NCBI GenBank assembly: GCA_029006195.1
Contig: JAQXGH010000029.1
Coordinates: 1 to 35,803, forward strand
Direction of reading: 5' to 3'
Length of the DNA stretch: 35,803 bases
Source of the DNA: Bacillota bacterium
Lineage (GTDB): Bacteria; Bacillota; Clostridia; Peptostreptococcales; Anaerovoracaceae
Shown: positions 14,568 to 22,485 of the stretch, one piece after another
Layout of the letters: every line of letters starts with the position of its first letter
Numbering within the stretch: the stretch's first letter is position 1
Notes under the pieces: generated by a model
Databases searched by the model: none
What the model saw: only the letters and a program-made list of their open reading frames with translations
What the model was told of the DNA's origin: nothing
Made by a program: the position numbers and the translations under genes

Positions 14568-15761
14568 CTACTTGAGTGCAGTTACTTCCTTGTAGAATGC
14601 ATCCATGTCTTCCTTTTCTGAGAAGTTAATGAGGAACATGTAGTTACCCATAGCTCCTGAGAGTGCATCTGAAACAGGGCAATCCATCTTGATGCTGTCA
14701 GCGTACTTCGCGCGGATTTCGTCACGGCTCATTACGTGGTCGAGTCCGTCACGCAGTCCGATGAATGCGCAGTAGTAATGTTCGCCTTCTTCGATTTCAG
14801 TCTTATCGAATGCGATCATGTCAGCGAAGATCTTGTAAACGTTAGTTGAGTTAGCGAAGTTCAGCATATCTGGAGTGTTACCGCCTGATGGTCTCATGTT
14901 AACTTCCAGAGCAACAACTTCTCCCTTCTTGCCAAGGCCCTTCTGGTCTTTCTGGAGACGGAAGAATTCGAAGTGAACGAAACGGCTCTTAACTTCGAAG
15001 CTCTTAACAGCTGCACGGCCATACTTCTTAACATCTTCAGGAAGGTTCTTCTGGATGTAGTAGATTGAGTCAGTAGCGTTATTTACTACGTCAACCAGAG
15101 CCAGAACCGTTACGTTACCTGATTCGAAGAGAGGTTCTCCCTTTGAGTTGATGATTGCATCGTATGAGCAGATTTCGCCGAAGATGTATTCTTCCATGAT
15201 GAACTGAATTGAGTCATCCTTTTCTGAGAAGAAAACGTCTAATTCTGCGTCATTTTCGATTCTATATGTAAGGCTAGCGCCCACACCGTTATCTGGCTTA
15301 GTGATTACTGGATAACCAACTTCCTTGATGAACTTCTTACAGCCTTCAAGTGTATCTACCATATGGTAGCGAGCTACAGGAATGCCAGCCTTTTCATAGT
15401 AAGCCTTCATGCCTGATTTGTACTTGATTCTAGCCATATCTTCATTCTTGAAGCCTGATGTGATATTGAATTCTGTACGGAGGTTAGCGTCGTTTTCAAG
15501 CCAGTATTCGTTGTTTGATTCCAGCCAGTCAATCTTACCGTACTTGAATGAGAAGAATGCTACTGCACGGAATACTTCGTCTTCGTTTTCGAGACTGTTT
15601 ACTTTATAGTACTCGTTAAGTGAATCTCTCAGTTCCTGAGTCAGCTCATCATATGGGCATTCGCCGATACCCAGTACGTTCAAGCCGTTGTTCTTCAGTT
15701 CACGGCAGAACATCCAATAGTTTGTTGGAAAGTTTGGTGAAATAAATACAAAATTCTTCAT
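14568..15761 (-). CDS. ATP-grasp carboxylate-amine/thiol ligase-like protein
   Basis: The 397-residue protein starts with a Rossmann-like half (FVFISPNFPTNYWMFCRELK, then VLGIGE) and continues into an ATP-grasp fold. YPVITKPDNGVGAS at about 150-163 is the ATP-binding Lys/Gly-rich loop, MEEYIFGE near 190-197 follows, and ALEVNMRPSGGNTPDM near 298-313 carries the Glu-x-Asn Mg2+ site. ATP-grasp enzymes activate a carboxylate as acyl phosphate and join it to an amine or similar group; the substrates here are unknown. It is the last gene of a three-gene minus-strand cassette with two esterase-fold proteins, 46 bases after the middle one. The fold is certain; the reaction partner is not. Confidence 0.82.
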   Translation of the reverse strand: MKNFVFISPNFPTNYWMFCRELKNNGLNVLGIGECPYDELTQELRDSLNEYYKVNSLENEDEVFRAVAFFSFKYGKIDWLESNNEYWLENDANLRTEFNITSGFKNEDMARIKYKSGMKAYYEKAGIPVARYHMVDTLEGCKKFIKEVGYPVITKPDNGVGASLTYRIENDAELDVFFSEKDDSIQFIMEEYIFGEICSYDAIINSKGEPLFESGNVTVLALVDVVNNATDSIYYIQKNLPEDVKKYGRAAVKSFEVKSRFVHFEFFRLQKDQKGLGKKGEVVALEVNMRPSGGNTPDMLNFANSTNVYKIFADMIAFDKTEIEEGEHYYCAFIGLRDGLDHVMSRDEIRAKYADSIKMDCPVSDALSGAMGNYMFLINFSEKEDMDAFYKEVTALK

Positions 15762-15807
15762 AGCTTCTATCCCTCTCTATAAAATAAATCCTATTAAATA
15801 CGGGTTA

Positions 15808-16557
15808 TTAAACCAAGTATGGCAGGAAGTATTCAACCTGCTTGTACCACCAGTCCCAATCGTGGTTGCAGTCAAAGCCCCAGTAATCGTACCATATAGG
15901 GATCCCCAGTCTATCTGTGATGCTCTGCAGGTTTCTAGTGTATTCAGGCTGTTCCCAAGCACCCTGACCTACACAGATGATACCCTTGTTCTGTCTGTAC
16001 ATCTGAACGTATTCGTGATCTTCAGGCATGTTTGACAGGAAGTGAACCGGTGAATTGTTGTAAAGAATGTCATCCACATATCCGTCGAAACCGAAATCAA
16101 CAGTGTAGATACCGGAAAGTGCCAGTGTCTTCTTGAAGATCTGTGGGAAGCGGAAATAGAGGATAGCTGCGTGAGTAGCACCCAGGCTAGCGCCGTAAGT
16201 CATGATGCCTTCGTTATCAACATCGAAGCCGGAAGCGCGAGCGATATCCTGCATGAATGGAACCATTTCATTAACAATGTAGAAGATCCATGCTTCGTAG
16301 CGTTCAGCACGCCATCTAGGATCCCCATCCTTGTTTGACCATGTTTCAGCGTCGATAGTATCTATAGTAAACACCATACATCTGCCATCGTCAATAAACG
16401 GTCTGAAGTAGTCGATCATCTTAAAGTTTTCGAAATCTACGAATCTGCCATCCTGACATGGAATGAAAAGGATCGGCTGACCTGCGTGGCCGTAGATTTT
16501 GCATTCAACGTCTTTGCCGAGGATTTCACTATATCCTCTAACGTATTCTATTTTCAT
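15808..16557 (-). CDS. Esterase family alpha/beta hydrolase (PF00756-like)
   Basis: The 249-residue protein has an alpha/beta hydrolase core with the nucleophile motif YGASLGA, Ser124, and a C-terminal DCNHDWDWW in which His232 is the likely catalytic base. It lacks a signal peptide, so it acts in the cytosol. The shape resembles the esterase D/Fes/IroE-type family, members of which hydrolyse acyl esters. Its ATG overlaps the stop of the upstream hydrolase gene in an ATGA arrangement, and its ribosome site (GAGGAGG) lies within that gene, so translation is coupled. The substrate is unknown. Confidence 0.8.
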   Translation of the reverse strand: MKIEYVRGYSEILGKDVECKIYGHAGQPILFIPCQDGRFVDFENFKMIDYFRPFIDDGRCMVFTIDTIDAETWSNKDGDPRWRAERYEAWIFYIVNEMVPFMQDIARASGFDVDNEGIMTYGASLGATHAAILYFRFPQIFKKTLALSGIYTVDFGFDGYVDDILYNNSPVHFLSNMPEDHEYVQMYRQNKGIICVGQGAWEQPEYTRNLQSITDRLGIPIWYDYWGFDCNHDWDWWYKQVEYFLPYLV

Positions 16558-17396
16558 ACTGCATCCTCCTCAGGTAAATCACACTTTATTTGATTTTCTC
16601 TAGCTTCTCTGGCGAGTTCTTCTTCTAAACGGTCTACGCGGTACATAAGGGTCTGAATAGCGAAAGGAAGCTGTTTTTCCCAGCTGGCTTCACAGTGTGA
16701 ACCTTCAGGTACCATTCTGCTGTTTACACATACGCCCTTACGGTATGCTGTGTTGACAATATCAAAGAAAAGACTGAGTTTGTCGTAGTATGCAGATGTT
16801 TCGTATTCGCCAAAATCAATGTATAGGTCTGTTACATGGTCGACCTCGGTATTCTTAATAAGCTCTTTAAGCTTTCTTGGTGCAACCCAGATCGAAGGTG
16901 ACATGCTCATGGCTCCGGAGAAAACATCATTTCTCGCAAAGACTGCATAGAGGCTCATGAGTCCGCCCATGCTGCTTCCGCCTATATAAGTGAATTCTCT
17001 ATCTGGAAGAGTAGGGTAGTTAGCATCGATATAGGGCTTCAGTGTTTTAATGTACCAGTCTAATGTGATGTCGCCTTTGCCTTTAATGTGTCCATAGATA
17101 TCATCGCTAAAATCATATGGTGAATATTCCTTGAGCCTGCCGTGATCAGGGCTGTGATTGCATTCAACTGCAACAACCATTAGCTGAACTTCGTTGTTAT
17201 CAAGGTATTCCTTCATTCCCCATGATTTCCCGTATGTGGCATGGGTGTCAAAGAAGACATTATGTCCGTCAAACATATAAAGCACCGGATATCTTAATCC
17301 TGGGTCATCTTCGTATGAATCGGGTACATATACATAGACTTTTCTCTTCTCTTTTCCCGTTAAAGGTGGGATCTGAATATCCCAAAATTTGATCAT
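16554..17396 (-). CDS. Esterase-fold alpha/beta hydrolase
   Basis: I start this 280-residue protein at ATG 17396, which has a GGGAG site; a longer frame from 17483 would run through the promoter region. It shows RKVYVYVPDSYEDDPGLRYP near 18-37, DGH at 43-45, the nucleophile elbow GGSSMGG with Ser142, and GSHCEASW with His234, the full pattern of the putative esterase family to which trilactone esterases such as Fes and IroE belong. No secretion signal is seen. It heads the esterase-esterase-ATP-grasp cassette. A charged C-terminal helix (about 253-270) may mediate oligomerisation. Ester hydrolysis is well supported; the ester is not identified. Confidence 0.83.
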   Translation of the reverse strand: MIKFWDIQIPPLTGKEKRKVYVYVPDSYEDDPGLRYPVLYMFDGHNVFFDTHATYGKSWGMKEYLDNNEVQLMVVAVECNHSPDHGRLKEYSPYDFSDDIYGHIKGKGDITLDWYIKTLKPYIDANYPTLPDREFTYIGGSSMGGLMSLYAVFARNDVFSGAMSMSPSIWVAPRKLKELIKNTEVDHVTDLYIDFGEYETSAYYDKLSLFFDIVNTAYRKGVCVNSRMVPEGSHCEASWEKQLPFAIQTLMYRVDRLEEELAREARENQIKCDLPEEDAV

Positions 17397-17413
17397 AAAA
17401 AGTACTCCCAAAA

Positions 17414-17476
17414 AGTTTGTTGTTAAAGATGAAATATACCATAAAACTTGTGTTTTTGCAACAAACTGGGTATTAT
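17414..17476. promoter_or_regulatory. Divergent overlapping promoters inside a 9-base inverted repeat
   Basis: Rightward: TTGTGT (17448-17453), 17 bases, TATTAT (17471-17476), for the glutaminase. Leftward: TTGCAA (17456-17461), 17 bases, TGG-TATATT (17433-17438), for the hydrolase cassette. The two overlap. AGTTTGTTG (17414-17422) and CAACAAACT (17459-17467) form a perfect inverted repeat around the leftward -10 and within the rightward spacer, so one bound protein could control both directions. Confidence 0.6.
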
Positions 17477-17505
17477 ATTCCATATAAGAGGAAGGATATT
17501 TAAAT

Positions 17506-18510
17506 ATGAATAATGTTAGCTATGAATTAAGAGATAAAGATAAGGCTACCGCAATCATTGAGGAAGCAATGAAGAAGGCAGCCAAAAAGATAACTAAAGG
17601 CCATGTTGCTACTTACATTCCGGAGCTTGGTAAGGTGGATCCTAACCAGCTTGGAATTTGCGTGCTCCCTGTTGAAGGAGAGAAAATCTGCCTTGGTGAT
17701 TATGACAAGCGCTTCACTATCCAGTCAGTATCAAAGATTATTATGCTGATTATGGCTCTTGAAATCTGCGGAATCGATAGAGTTACAGAAATCGTAGGTG
17801 CTGAACCTTCGGGTGAAGCCTTCAACTCACTTGTAGAACTGGACAGAGAAGATTCCAGACCTTATAATCCGCTGATCAACTCAGGAGCTATCGCGGTATG
17901 CGGTATGCTGATAGACGAGATATCATTTCAGGATATGCTGAGATTTACGAGAAAGATCTGCTGTGATGAGGACATATTTATGGATAGAGATGTGTTTGAA
18001 TCAGAAATGAGGACATGCTCCAGAAACAAATCCATAGCATATCTTTTAGAAAGTAAGAATATTATCAAGAGTGATGTGGATGATACCCTTAAGTTCTACA
18101 CTAAGTGCTGCTCAATGAGCGTCACTGCAGAATCTCTAGCACATATGGCCAGAGTTTTAGCAAACGACGGCGTGAGTATGGTGTCAAAGAAACGTTTCAT
18201 GTCATCAAGAACAGCTAGAATCGTTAAGACTCTCATGCTGACTTGCGGCATGTATGACGGATCGGGTACATTCGCGATCACAGTTGGTATCCCGTCAAAG
18301 TCAGGTGTAGGTGGCGGACTTATGTCGGTATCAGATAAGCGCGCAGGAATCGGAGTGTTCAGTCCGGCTCTTGATTCTAAGGGGAACAGTATCGCTGGTG
18401 TTGATCTTCTGGGAAGAATTGCCAGCAAGCTCAGACTCAATCTGTTCTATGACCCTGAATGGACAAAGGACGACCATGAAACTGTAGGTAAGGAGATTAT
18501 CCAGACTTAG
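17506..18510 (+). CDS. glsA: Glutaminase
   Basis: The 334-residue enzyme hydrolyses glutamine to glutamate and ammonia in the cytosol. It belongs to the serine beta-lactamase-like glutaminase family: YIPELG with Tyr37, QSVSK with the catalytic Ser74-x-x-Lys77 pair, RPYNPLINSGAI near 117-129, and a C-terminal SGVGGG motif near 266. The length is a little above the usual 305-310, from an N-terminal extension and a short tail. It is monocistronic: a promoter lies at 17448-17476 and a terminator follows. AGAGGAAGG precedes the start. Family and reaction are firm. Confidence 0.95.
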   Translation: MNNVSYELRDKDKATAIIEEAMKKAAKKITKGHVATYIPELGKVDPNQLGICVLPVEGEKICLGDYDKRFTIQSVSKIIMLIMALEICGIDRVTEIVGAEPSGEAFNSLVELDREDSRPYNPLINSGAIAVCGMLIDEISFQDMLRFTRKICCDEDIFMDRDVFESEMRTCSRNKSIAYLLESKNIIKSDVDDTLKFYTKCCSMSVTAESLAHMARVLANDGVSMVSKKRFMSSRTARIVKTLMLTCGMYDGSGTFAITVGIPSKSGVGGGLMSVSDKRAGIGVFSPALDSKGNSIAGVDLLGRIASKLRLNLFYDPEWTKDDHETVGKEIIQT

Positions 18511-18534
18511 TTCGATGCATAATTAATATAGCAA

Positions 18535-18562
18535 AAGCCGGGAGTGATCTCGGCTTATTTTG
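18535..18562. terminator. Terminator, glsA / sigma-54 activator
   Basis: AAGCCGGGA (18535-18543), loop GTGA, TCTCGGCTT (18548-18556) form a hairpin with one G-T pair, followed by ATTTTG. It overlaps the stop codon of the converging regulator and probably works in both directions. Confidence 0.75.
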
Positions 18563-20003
18563 TTCTAAGTCTTCTATATAATGTAGATTCGCTAATACCC
18601 AGAGCATCTGCTGCCTGACGTTTACCTTCGAGTGTCCAGCCGTATGAATCCAGGGCTCTTTTTATGATTTCTTGCTCCGCCTCGGCGAGTTGCTCCTTTA
18701 GATTGCCTATAGACGATACGACAGGGCTCGCCTCTGCAAAGGCTTCAGGCTCCTTCTCGGTGATCCTTTCCGGAAGGTCCACTAAGCGTATGGCGTTGGT
18801 TGTCGTCATGTTGATCGCGTATTCTATTACATTTTCCAGCTCTCTGACGTTGCCGGGCCACTTGTAACTCAGGAGTGTAGCCTTTGCGCCTGGCTGAATG
18901 AAGTAGACTGGCTTTCCCAGCTTCGATGAGAATTTGTCAATTGCGTGATTCAGCAGGAGTTCAATGTCATCGGGACGCTCTCTTAAAGCAGGAATCTTGA
19001 TCGGAATAACGTTAAGCCTGAAGTAAAGATCTTCTCTGAATTGCTTTTCGGCGATAAGCTTTTCTAGATCTTTATTGGTAGCTGAAATAACGCGAACATC
19101 GATGTCGATAGGTTTAGTGGCGCCTATTGGATCTATCTGATGGTTCTGCAGGGTGGTCAGGAGCTTAGCCTGGAGGTGAAGCGGCATATCGCCGATTTCA
19201 TCCAGGAATATCGTTCCGCCTTCAGCTAGCTGAAATTTGCCTAGCTTGCCACTTCTTTCTGCTCCGGTAAATGCCCCTTTGACGTAACCGAATAGTTCGC
19301 TTTCTAGAAGTGTCTCTGGAATAGCAGCGCAGTTAATGCTTATGAAAGGCTTGTTTTTTCTGGGACTTTCTGTATGTATTGCACGGGCTAGAAGGTCCTT
19401 GCCTGTTCCGCTTTCACCGGTAATTAAAATGGTGGAATCGCTTGATGAGATCTGCATAGCTCTTTGCTTTAATAACATCATGGCAGAACTTGTTCCGATT
19501 ATAGTGTCAAAAGATGTGTTGCTTTCTCCTGGCAGCAGCGACTCGATTTTGTCCTGTAATTTAATATTGCTGATTTCGGCTTCATATTTACCGGATATGA
19601 GTTCGGCCATACTGCGAAGGAAACTTGTGAATTCGTTTACTTTTGACATTATAAGCTGTCTCTGCGTTTCAGTAAGTGCGATCAGACCGATAAGTCCGAC
19701 AGCTTCCCCGCCAAGTCTGATTGGGCAGCACAGTTCGGCTTTCTCATCTTCCATTGCTCTGTAGTTTGGATCAAGGAGAGGATTGAAATTTATGTATTCG
19801 TGATTTTCTCTGAGGCATGTTGCGTAAACCAGATTACCATTTAAGTCTCCGTTCTCTTCATATTCGCCTATTTTCTCATAGTACCTTCCAGTACCTCCAA
19901 TTATCATAAGGTTTTCATCTACTATTTCAGTTTCCAGTTCTATAGCTGCGGTAATAGCTGTTGCAGCCTGCTGGACTGTATCCTTGATCATAAAAAGTGA
20001 CAT
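18555..20003 (-). CDS. Sigma-54-dependent activator with N-terminal GAF-like sensor
   Basis: The 482-residue protein has three parts. Residues 1-140 are a GAF-like sensor with Cys63, Cys92 and Cys93. Residues 165-400 are the sigma-54 AAA+ domain: Walker A GESGTGK (196-202), the sigma-54 contact loop GAFTGA (243-248), Walker B IFLDE (265-269) and an arginine finger region. Residues 440-482 are a Fis-type helix-turn-helix (AADALGISESTLYRRLR). It binds enhancer DNA, senses a small ligand through the GAF-like part and opens sigma-54 promoters by ATP hydrolysis. It diverges from the aminotransferase-dehydrogenase operon, and three identical-type palindromes plus a -24/-12 site lie between them, so it should control that operon. 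AAAGGAG precedes ATG 20003. Confidence 0.93.
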   Translation of the reverse strand: MSLFMIKDTVQQAATAITAAIELETEIVDENLMIIGGTGRYYEKIGEYEENGDLNGNLVYATCLRENHEYINFNPLLDPNYRAMEDEKAELCCPIRLGGEAVGLIGLIALTETQRQLIMSKVNEFTSFLRSMAELISGKYEAEISNIKLQDKIESLLPGESNTSFDTIIGTSSAMMLLKQRAMQISSSDSTILITGESGTGKDLLARAIHTESPRKNKPFISINCAAIPETLLESELFGYVKGAFTGAERSGKLGKFQLAEGGTIFLDEIGDMPLHLQAKLLTTLQNHQIDPIGATKPIDIDVRVISATNKDLEKLIAEKQFREDLYFRLNVIPIKIPALRERPDDIELLLNHAIDKFSSKLGKPVYFIQPGAKATLLSYKWPGNVRELENVIEYAINMTTTNAIRLVDLPERITEKEPEAFAEASPVVSSIGNLKEQLAEAEQEIIKRALDSYGWTLEGKRQAADALGISESTLYRRLRTK

Positions 20004-20023
20004 GGCAAGCTCCTTTCATTCTT

Positions 20024-20083
20024 ATTGTCAATTATGACATTGATTGTCAATTTTGACAATAAGATATTGTCAAAATTGACAAT
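20024..20083. promoter_or_regulatory. Three palindromic enhancer (UAS) sites
   Basis: Three 18-base sites share the consensus ATTGTCA-n4-TGACAAT: ATTGTCAATTATGACATT (20024-20041), ATTGTCAATTTTGACAAT (20043-20060) and ATTGTCAAAATTGACAAT (20066-20083). Their starts are 19 and 23 bases apart. They lie 50-110 bases before the -24 box, where sigma-54 activators bind, and directly upstream of the activator gene itself, so autorepression is also possible. Confidence 0.85.
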
Positions 20084-20130
20084 GTTTGTGATGAAATGTC
20101 GATAAATTACCGTTTTTTGGTGCGAAAAAG

Positions 20131-20147
20131 TTGGCATCAAAATTGCT
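20131..20147 (+). promoter_or_regulatory. Sigma-54 promoter of the aminotransferase operon
   Basis: TTGGCAT, five bases, TTGCT at 20131-20147 matches the -24/-12 consensus TTGGCACn5TTGCT with one change. The GG (20133-20134) and GC (20145-20146) dinucleotides are 12 apart, as required. Transcription should start near 20158. Confidence 0.88.
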
Positions 20148-20208
20148 TTATATATAAGCATGAAAATCATAATAATAAATTATTACATAATTGTTAAAGG
20201 AGATAGAA

Positions 20209-21612
20209 ATGATTACAGATAAGTTAAGCCCGTACAGATTAGTAACAGTTGAAGAATTAGCTAAGCTTAGAGCTAGAGAAAATGAAACATTCATGAAGAG
20301 AACTCCTAAGAGTAAGGCTCTCTTTGATGCAGCTCATCAGAATCTGCTTGATGGTGTTCCAATGCCATGGATGGCAGACTGGGGAACAGATCATCCGATT
20401 TTCCTCGAAAAGGCTAAAGATGCTAGATGCTATGACGTGGACGGCAACGAATACATAGACTTCTGTCTTGGTGATACTGGCGCTATGTTTGGTCACTCAC
20501 CAGATGCTACTGCAGCAACAATCGCAGAAAGAGCTTACATGGGTATTACTACAATGATGCCTACAGAAGATGCTCTTGAAATCGGTAAGGAACTGGCAGA
20601 AAGATTCGGACTTCCTACTTGGCAGGTTGCAATGACAGCGACAGAAGCTAACAGATACGTTATCAGAAACTGCAGAACATTAACTGGCAGACCTAAAGTA
20701 CTGGTTATGCAGGAATGCTACCATGGTTCACTTGATGAAACACTTCCACATATCGGCGAAGACGGTAAGCTTTGCCTTAGATCACCATGGGATATGAATC
20801 CTGGTCTTCCTAAGGATCAGCTGACTAGAGTAGTTGAATTCAACGATGTTGAAGCTCTCGAAAGAGAACTGGCATATGAAGACGTAGCTTGCGTTCTGCT
20901 GGAACCAGTTATGACAAACTGCGGTATGGTTCTTCCTGATGAAGGTTATCTGGATGCTGTTAGAGAGCTTTGCACAAAGTATGGCTCATACATGGTCATC
21001 GACGAAACTCATACAATGTCAGAAGGATGGGGCGGCTACACTAGAGCTCACAATCTCAAGCCTGACTTCGTAACTCTCGGTAAGTCAATCGCTGGTGGTG
21101 TTCCTATCGCTGTATATGGCTTCACTAAGGAAGTTACAGATAAGATCGGAACTATGTATGGTAACGGCGGCGTATCAGACCCAATGGGTATCGGCGGTAC
21201 TCTGGCTGCTAACCAGTTCGCTATCGCTTGCATGAGAACTCAGCTTTCAAAGGTTGCTACTAAGGAAGCTTATGAAAGAATGTTTGCTGGCCTTAACAGA
21301 CTGGCTGACGGCATCGAAGCAGTTTTAGCTAAGTACAATGTACCTTGGTCACTGACTAGATCAGGCGCTAGATGTGAACTGCAGTTCATGCCAACAAGCC
21401 CGATCAATGGTACTGACGCTAAGAACAACTTTGACTGGGAACTCATGTACTACACTCACATTTACCTCCACAACAGAGGTATTGTAATCACTCCGTTCCA
21501 TAATATGATGCTGGTATCACCTGTAACTTCAGATGAAGATATCGATAAGCTGATCCAGTGCTGGGATGACTGTCTTAAGGAACTGACAGAAGTTGGTACT
21601 TACAATAGATAA
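20209..21612 (+). CDS. Class III PLP aminotransferase, glutamate-1-semialdehyde-aminomutase-like
   Basis: From ATG 20209 the protein has 467 residues. It follows the class III pattern: a DVDGNEYIDF beta-hairpin, the PLP-phosphate region MTATEANRYV, VMQECYHGSLD, the Asp-containing MVIDETHTMSEG and the Schiff-base lysine in TLGKSIAGGVPIA. An in-frame TTG at 20191 would put the GGAG ribosome site inside the coding region, so I reject that start. The protein has an unusual length of N-terminus compared with HemL, and it lies with two dehydrogenases rather than haem genes, so it more likely deaminates an amino acid or amino alcohol. The substrate is unknown. The sigma-54 promoter lies 62-78 bases upstream. 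Confidence 0.88.
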   Translation: MITDKLSPYRLVTVEELAKLRARENETFMKRTPKSKALFDAAHQNLLDGVPMPWMADWGTDHPIFLEKAKDARCYDVDGNEYIDFCLGDTGAMFGHSPDATAATIAERAYMGITTMMPTEDALEIGKELAERFGLPTWQVAMTATEANRYVIRNCRTLTGRPKVLVMQECYHGSLDETLPHIGEDGKLCLRSPWDMNPGLPKDQLTRVVEFNDVEALERELAYEDVACVLLEPVMTNCGMVLPDEGYLDAVRELCTKYGSYMVIDETHTMSEGWGGYTRAHNLKPDFVTLGKSIAGGVPIAVYGFTKEVTDKIGTMYGNGGVSDPMGIGGTLAANQFAIACMRTQLSKVATKEAYERMFAGLNRLADGIEAVLAKYNVPWSLTRSGARCELQFMPTSPINGTDAKNNFDWELMYYTHIYLHNRGIVITPFHNMMLVSPVTSDEDIDKLIQCWDDCLKELTEVGTYNR

Positions 21613-21622
21613 AAAACGATTT

Positions 21623-21656
21623 GGGGGTGGCGGTAACTGCTGCCATCTCCTTTTTT
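21623..21656 (+). terminator. Hairpin with T run after the aminotransferase
   Basis: G-rich arm 21623-21634 pairs with 21639-21650 through three or four G-T pairs, followed by six T. It may be a partial terminator that lowers, but need not stop, transcription into the two dehydrogenase genes. Confidence 0.6.
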
Positions 21657-21696
21657 ATGCAAATTTTTAAGTAAATATATAGGGAGGAAGGTATCT

Positions 21697-22473
21697 ATGA
21701 ACATGTTTTCGCTTGAAGGCAAGGTTGCGGTAGTAACTGGAGCATCACAGGGCCTCGGTCTTGAAACAGTTAAAAGATTTAATGAAGCTGGCGCAGATGT
21801 TATAATGGCAGATATAAAAGACTGTGCAGCTCTGGCAGCAGAAATTGGCGCTGACTTCATTCAGTGTGATGTAAGCAAAGAAGAATCCGTTGCAAACTTA
21901 ATGAAGACAGCAGCAGATAGACATGGTAATCTCGATATAGTAGTTAATAATGCGGGCATTATCTGTCCAGAAGAAAGAATCGAAGATGCTGAGCAGAAAA
22001 CTTACGAAGCACTCTTCCACATAAATGTAATGGGAGTTGTGTTCGGCATGAAGTACGGTCAGAAATATATGAATGATGGTGGTGTTATACTTAACACAGC
22101 ATCAAATTCAGCTAATGGTGACTACTCAGGCTACGGCCCGTACATTATGAGTAAGATCTCAATCGTTGGTCTCACTAAGGTTGCGTCGATCGAACTAGCA
22201 CCAAGAAACATCAGAGTAAACTGCATCTGTCCAAACACAATGGATACACCTATGGCGTATGCAGACGGATGCGAAACAGAACTTAACTGCATGAAGATAC
22301 AGACTCCACTGGCTCGTATGTGCGATCCTAAGGAAGCTGCTGCTTTATTCCACTTCCTGGCATCAGACGACTGCAGATATATTACTGGAGAAGACATTTA
22401 TATCGATGGTGGACTCAAGGCTGGTCCAGCTGAACAGCTGATAGATGCAGTACTTAAATCATTAGAAGTTTAG
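21697..22473 (+). CDS. Short-chain dehydrogenase/reductase (SDR), first of two
   Basis: The 258-residue protein is a classical SDR: TGASQGLG (15-22) is the cofactor glycine motif, NNAG the structural motif, an Asn-Ser region (NTASNSA) precedes, and YIMSK supplies the catalytic Tyr-x-x-x-Lys. The Asp after the second beta strand (MADIKD) favours NAD(H). It oxidises or reduces an alcohol/ketone of unknown identity. A GGGAGGAAGG site precedes ATG 21697. The second dehydrogenase starts 12 bases after its stop. Together with the aminotransferase it fits a pathway where an amino group is removed and a hydroxy group is handled. Confidence 0.88.
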   Translation: MNMFSLEGKVAVVTGASQGLGLETVKRFNEAGADVIMADIKDCAALAAEIGADFIQCDVSKEESVANLMKTAADRHGNLDIVVNNAGIICPEERIEDAEQKTYEALFHINVMGVVFGMKYGQKYMNDGGVILNTASNSANGDYSGYGPYIMSKISIVGLTKVASIELAPRNIRVNCICPNTMDTPMAYADGCETELNCMKIQTPLARMCDPKEAAALFHFLASDDCRYITGEDIYIDGGLKAGPAEQLIDAVLKSLEV

Positions 22474-22485
22474 GAGGAAGAAGAA

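Noticed and set aside
17397-17483. N-terminal extension of the first esterase-fold hydrolase
   Set aside because: The segment covers both divergent promoters and their repeat, its translation is unlike the family, and ATG 17396 has its own ribosome site.
20024-20083. CRISPR-like or phage repeat array
   Set aside because: Three short palindromes with 1-5 base gaps are not spaced like repeats and spacers, and no cas gene is present; the position next to a sigma-54 activator explains them.
20191-20208. Upstream TTG start for the class III aminotransferase
   Set aside because: It would place the AAAGGAGA ribosome site inside the coding region; ATG 20209 has ideal spacing.
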